A DNA stretch of 64,000 nucleotides from a virus. The notes below the pieces were generated by a model. The model worked only from the letters and a program-made list of their open reading frames with translations, made no database searches and was not told where the DNA came from. The stretch is from positions 1-64,000 of the IMG/VR virus record IMGVR_UViG_3300027749_000051; one strand, written 5' to 3'. A program made the position numbers and the translations under genes. Of this stretch, positions 60,466-64,000 are shown in pieces. How positions within the stretch are numbered: position 1 is the stretch's first letter; each line of letters begins with the position of its first letter.

Positions 60466-60639
60466 TTAGATTGTTTTTTTATTCACATTGTAATATTTTT
60501 CAACAGTTTTTTTGATTGCCGCTTTGATTCCTTCAGTTTGAGCTTGTTTACCGGCTGCTTGAGCCTGTTGTACTTGTTCTTGTGTTTGAGCTTGTGTTTG
60601 AGCATCATTATTACTACCTTTACATCCACATCCTGCCAT
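60466..60639 (-). CDS. Small Cys/Gln-rich protein
   Basis: 57 aa: 'MAGCGCKGSNNDAQTQAQTQ', then a Gln/Ala helix, then 'IKAAIKKTVEKYYNVNKKT'. Small proteins beginning M(A/S)GCGCK are frequent in Bacteroidota phages in my memory. Cys pair suggests metal binding. Own terminator downstream. Too short for most gene callers. Confidence 0.65.
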   Translation of the reverse strand: MAGCGCKGSNNDAQTQAQTQEQVQQAQAAGKQAQTEGIKAAIKKTVEKYYNVNKKTI

Positions 60640-60659
60640 GATAATTGTTTTTTTTTTGT

Positions 60660-61247
60660 TTAGTTTATTATTTTAAAAATATGTTTATAACAAGTTTTTC
60701 TTATTGATCCTGTGCTTCCATTATGGACTTTTTTACCTCTTAATGAATATGATAACTTCATTCTAACATAAGACGGTTTACCTTTAGTAAATCCATTACT
60801 AATTAAGTAATTTGCTCCATCGACTAATGTTTCAAATATAAGTTCCTGTTTAGTTTCTATGTTTATTAATGAAAATTTACTAAAATTTCCATTTTTATTT
60901 TGATTGTATTTTGATAATTTAATTTTAACTTCATCATTGTAACAATTTCTTCGAAACTCATTAACAGTTGCTAAATTATAACCAAAATCTAGTTGATTAG
61001 ATTTATATTGGTTAATATAGTAGTTTTCTCGTTCAATCAATAGTTTTGGTTCACAATATTCGAGACATTCAAATATAAAAGAGTCTTTACCAAATTTATT
61101 ATATGAATTTTGTAAATAATCATTATCGTGAATATTTTTATTTAACATCCAAAAATGTTTAGACTTTCGTTTTTTAATTTTTAAAGAACTACCTATATAA
61201 ACCTTATTATTTATGATGTTAGTTATTTTATATATTCCACATCCCAT
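60660..61247 (-). CDS. GIY-YIG homing endonuclease
   Basis: 195 aa. 'MGCGIYKITNIINNKVYIGSSLKIKKRKSKHF' gives the GIY...YIG motif with the conserved Arg/Lys-rich helix, and 'LLIERENYYINQY' the catalytic Glu. C-terminal half ('SKFSLINIETKQELIFETLVDGANYLISNGF') looks like a NUMOD/IENR-type DNA-binding repeat. Free-standing mobile endonuclease inserted between small genes. Confidence 0.85.
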   Translation of the reverse strand: MGCGIYKITNIINNKVYIGSSLKIKKRKSKHFWMLNKNIHDNDYLQNSYNKFGKDSFIFECLEYCEPKLLIERENYYINQYKSNQLDFGYNLATVNEFRRNCYNDEVKIKLSKYNQNKNGNFSKFSLINIETKQELIFETLVDGANYLISNGFTKGKPSYVRMKLSYSLRGKKVHNGSTGSIRKTCYKHIFKIIN

Positions 61248-61289
61248 AATAATAAGTATTCTCTTTATTGAAATATAGAGATAAATGAC

Positions 61290-61296
61290 TATTTAT
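61290..61296 (+). promoter_or_regulatory. TATTTAT box
   Basis: TATTTAT 16 nt before the ATG at 61313. Confidence 0.6.
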
Positions 61297-61312
61297 TAAA
61301 TAAAAAACACTC

Positions 61313-63055
61313 ATGAATTTTTTAGAATTATTAAAAGAAGGTAAAGTTGAGGACTTTAAAGAGAAGTATGGTAGGAAATTTTCGACAGATCATCTCAATA
61401 AAATTACATCCTCAGTTCCGAAGAAATACTTGGAATGGGTTGGAAAAGTTATTGATGATGTTAATTTTGATGAGAATATTCAAAAATTAGTTGATGGTAT
61501 TAATAAATTTGAAAAGCATTCAACGAATCTTCCATTAACGGATATCAACCAATATAAAAGTTTAGATCAACTTCTTAAAGGAATTTCTGATTATGAGAAT
61601 AAGCCAAGAAGAGATTTTAAACAAGTTAAGGGTGGAATTGTTGTTTATGATGATGGAAGATACTTTGTTGTAAACCCATCAGATCATGAGACATCGTGTT
61701 ATTATGGTAAAGGAACGAAGTGGTGTACAGCTGCGGATAGTGATATTCATTTTAAACAATTTAATGAAGATGGTAAGTTATTTTACATTTTAGATAGGAG
61801 TAAACCAACAAATGATCCGACATATAAAGTTGCCTTATTAAAGAAGTTTGATGGTAATGAAACTTTTTATGATGCAAAAGATGAAACATTTAATGTTAGT
61901 AACGCAAAGATATTATTTGGAACTGATGTTTATGATAAGATTATGGGTTCAGTTAACGATTATTTGAAACAAGAATTTTCAGAACAACTGAAGATATATG
62001 GTGATAAAGAATTGGCAAAAAAAGAAAAAGAAAGAATTGAAAAGCTAAGACAACGAAGAATACTTTTGGAAAAAGAGGTTGCCGCTCAGTTAAGAAGAGA
62101 TAATTTTGAATGGGAGTTAGGCCCTGATTGTCCTGAAGTGGGATTGAAGGCACATGCTTTATTAAAGTCTTTGGACGATCTTGGTGAGGTTGAAGCAAGA
62201 ACATCTGAAGATAATCAGGAAATATCTAAAATTAAAACTCAAATTGAAGGATTACAAAATGAGGGTGGAGATAACACAGAAGAAATTGAAGAATTAGAAC
62301 AAGAATTGGAGGAGTTAATAAATAAGATTGATGTTTATAATATTATTCCAATAGGATCTTATTATGATACAACAGAGTTTGAGGTTATAAATTCCTCAGT
62401 AGATGGTAATACATATGCAGTTGGTGATGAGGGTGAGATCGATTCAAGTGCTTATGAAAGTGTTGAGCAATTAGTTGACGATATTGGATATGAAGGATTC
62501 AGTAGAAATTTTGTTATGAATTATTTGGATACTGATGCAATTGAGGGCACTGCTGAGGATATCTATAACCAAGATGTTTATAATTGTCCTGAATGTTATC
62601 TTTCTGAAGATCAAAGAATGTTATCAAGAGAACAAGAGAGTGAGATTGATCGTCTTGAAAATAGAGCTGAAAAACTTAAGGCAACAATCGAGCAACTTAA
62701 AAAAGAAAAGGCTCAACATGATAATGAACTAATTGATGAGAAGATTGAAGAACTAACTGATTTAATTGATGAGATTGAAACAGAGATTGAAGAAATACGT
62801 AATGATCCTGATGGGGACTGGCCTGATGATTTATTAGAGGAAGCAATTAAAGATAGAGTTAGTGAAGCGATGGATGATCCAGAATCGTTTTTGAATGAGA
62901 TGGGATTTTCATTTAGTGATTATATTGACAAAGATGAGTTTATAAAGGCGGTTATTGATGAGGATGGATATGCACATACATTAGCTAGATATGATGGAAG
63001 CGCCGATGAGGTTTCGGTTAATGGTGTATCTTTTTATGTGATGAGAATTGATTAA
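61313..63055 (+). CDS. WCTA-domain protein C with acidic coiled-coil region
   Basis: 580 aa. 'KKYLEWVGKVIDD' (~37-49), 'INKFEKHSTNLPLTDINQY', a strand 'DDGRYFVVNP', 'YYGKGTKWCTAADSD' (~130-144) and 'FKQFNEDGKLFYIL' match the 29668 and 49440 proteins in order and spacing. Residues ~240-330 and ~440-510 are coiled coils; between them is an acidic alpha/beta region. Ends 'DEVSVNGVSFYVMRID'. Own TATTTAT promoter. Function unknown. Confidence 0.7.
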   Translation: MNFLELLKEGKVEDFKEKYGRKFSTDHLNKITSSVPKKYLEWVGKVIDDVNFDENIQKLVDGINKFEKHSTNLPLTDINQYKSLDQLLKGISDYENKPRRDFKQVKGGIVVYDDGRYFVVNPSDHETSCYYGKGTKWCTAADSDIHFKQFNEDGKLFYILDRSKPTNDPTYKVALLKKFDGNETFYDAKDETFNVSNAKILFGTDVYDKIMGSVNDYLKQEFSEQLKIYGDKELAKKEKERIEKLRQRRILLEKEVAAQLRRDNFEWELGPDCPEVGLKAHALLKSLDDLGEVEARTSEDNQEISKIKTQIEGLQNEGGDNTEEIEELEQELEELINKIDVYNIIPIGSYYDTTEFEVINSSVDGNTYAVGDEGEIDSSAYESVEQLVDDIGYEGFSRNFVMNYLDTDAIEGTAEDIYNQDVYNCPECYLSEDQRMLSREQESEIDRLENRAEKLKATIEQLKKEKAQHDNELIDEKIEELTDLIDEIETEIEEIRNDPDGDWPDDLLEEAIKDRVSEAMDDPESFLNEMGFSFSDYIDKDEFIKAVIDEDGYAHTLARYDGSADEVSVNGVSFYVMRID

Positions 63056-63082
63056 TGATTTGATTAAGTTTATTATTATGAT

Positions 63083-63859
63083 ATGGGAAGAAAAAAGAAA
63101 ATATTATTCAAATTAAGCCCCGAGTGGATGCTCAAAGCACCAGTTGATTTTGAATATAACAAATATACTTTGTTGGACTATTTGCAGAAGTGTGAGAAAA
63201 GGTTTGATAAGTTAGAGATTTATCCTGACTTTGTTGAGTTATCTTTACATCTTGCTAATCTACAATCTTTGGCGAAAGAGAATACTTTACTACTAACTAA
63301 TAAGAAGTTTGAGTCCTGTGATGATGAGATCTTATTACGAGAGTTGGTTCCAAAGAAAACCCGAGATTTAACGAAGGAAGAAGAAGATGAGTTAGAGAAA
63401 ACAATTAAGTTCTCTGGTAACAAATTGTTTGATGCGTTTAATATTGCGAAATCAATATGGAATCTGGCATATGATAATTTGGATGTCTTCATTAAGAAGA
63501 ATCGGAAGTTCTTGGATAGTGGATGTGGATTTATTTATTTCTACAAAAAAAGTGAAAGCCTTTTATATGTTTGGGAATATGAAATAAAGAAACAAAAGGG
63601 TGAAACATATGTTGAGAAGACTTATCTAAGACCATTATATACAGGACCATCCGAAGAAACATTAAACACAATCATTGATAGTTTCTCCACATGGAAAGAT
63701 AAGACTGGATGTAAAACTCTACCGATATTCGAATTAAGATCATCACAAGACTTTCCAATGGAAGAAACTTTAATCCCAATAATGAAACGGAAAATTATGT
63801 CATATGTTATTCAATCTGGAAATGTTGAAAAGGTTAATAATTTTGACACTAACAATTAA
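63083..63859 (+). CDS. Hypothetical protein
   Basis: 258 aa. Basic start 'MGRKKKILFKLSPEWMLKAPVDFEYNKYTLLDYLQKCEKRFDKLEIYPDF', helical middle, and 'DSGCGFIYFYKKSESLLYVWEYEIKKQKGETYVEKTYLRPLY' near the C-terminus. The N-terminal motif is common to uncharacterised proteins of T4-like phages as far as I remember. Function unknown. Confidence 0.65.
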   Translation: MGRKKKILFKLSPEWMLKAPVDFEYNKYTLLDYLQKCEKRFDKLEIYPDFVELSLHLANLQSLAKENTLLLTNKKFESCDDEILLRELVPKKTRDLTKEEEDELEKTIKFSGNKLFDAFNIAKSIWNLAYDNLDVFIKKNRKFLDSGCGFIYFYKKSESLLYVWEYEIKKQKGETYVEKTYLRPLYTGPSEETLNTIIDSFSTWKDKTGCKTLPIFELRSSQDFPMEETLIPIMKRKIMSYVIQSGNVEKVNNFDTNN

Positions 63860-63878
63860 TTTATTAATTATTTAAATT

Positions 63879-64000
63879 ATGAAATCAAGATTAATTATTT
63901 TGGCGTTTATTACAATTCTATTCAGTTCTTGTTATGTGATGGATATTCCATCGTATAACTCTTATCCGTCTTACCATAGTTATTATAGTTATCCGTCTTA
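63879..64000 (+). CDS. Lipoprotein precursor, 5' end only
   Basis: Cut by the window edge. The first ~18 residues 'MKSRLIILAFITILFSSCYV' hold a lipoprotein signal peptide with lipobox LFSSC. After it the sequence is Tyr/Ser/Pro-rich ('IPSYNSYPSYHSYYSYPSY'). Could be an outer-membrane spanin or a surface lipoprotein that blocks superinfection; only the start is seen. Confidence 0.65.
   Translation, partial: MKSRLIILAFITILFSSCYVMDIPSYNSYPSYHSYYSYPS

Noticed and set aside
1-64000. tRNA genes
   Set aside because: No cloverleaf with a GTTCGA-type T-arm and CCA-end stem was found by eye; a tRNAscan-SE run would settle it.
1-64000. T4-type late promoters (TATAAATA on the coding strand)
   Set aside because: The repeated upstream motif is TATTTAT in the sense direction on both strands; TATAAATA occurs mainly as its complement.

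Overview
The window looks like 64 kb from the genome of a large tailed phage (Caudoviricetes, T4-like in its replication and recombination genes) that infects a member of the Bacteroidota. It is AT-rich and tightly packed, with long same-strand gene runs and many 1-8 nt start/stop overlaps. I see no tRNA or rRNA gene. Phage identity rests on a Rad50/SbcC-like (gp46) and Mre11/SbcD-like (gp47) pair, a DnaG-type primase, a RuvC-like resolvase, a lysis cassette, collagen-like tail fibres with S74 chaperone ends, and four HNH or GIY-YIG endonucleases. The Bacteroidota host is inferred from SprB-type repeats, TAnnTTTG promoter boxes, a Hc1-type small histone and the general lack of Shine-Dalgarno sequences.

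Layout. 1-743: 3' end of a collagen-like fibre gene. 793-10864: a sugar island, with a two-domain glycosyltransferase/heptosyltransferase on the minus strand and, divergently, a nine-gene operon of glycosyltransferase-like proteins, a DegT-type aminotransferase, two left-handed beta-helix acyltransferases and two methyltransferases. 11200-25594: an array of Pro/Thr-rich, lectin-like and SprB-like surface proteins built from shuffled modules, ending in a large virion protein. 25596-38256: DNA metabolism (HNH protein, RuvC-like, primase, PD-(D/E)XK nuclease, gp47, gp46, adenine methylase). 38260-39057: a sigma-70 factor. 39128-42138: probable lysis genes (membrane proteins, amidase, spanin-like pair). 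42138-54498: charged head/core-like proteins, Hc1, DnaJ, a second adenine methylase, a PcfJ-like protein, thioredoxin, glutaredoxin and many small unknowns. 54621-59402: three tandem collagen-like fibres with S74 ends. 59416-64000: unknown acidic and WCTA-domain proteins, a GIY-YIG endonuclease and a lipoprotein cut by the window edge.

How the parts may work together. The surface-protein genes are extremely Ser/Thr-rich and lie next to the glycosylation island, so the phage may glycosylate its own fibres and adhesins. Two promoter classes are visible: a TATTTAT motif upstream of virion and WCTA-domain genes on both strands, and a host-like TAnnTTTG box exactly 4 nt before the start codon of several DNA-metabolism and unknown genes. 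The encoded sigma factor is an obvious candidate reader of the first class. Three proteins scattered over 33 kb share a roughly 110-190-residue region ending in a (K/R)WCT motif that I cannot assign to a known family; together with the sugar island this is the most promising undescribed element.
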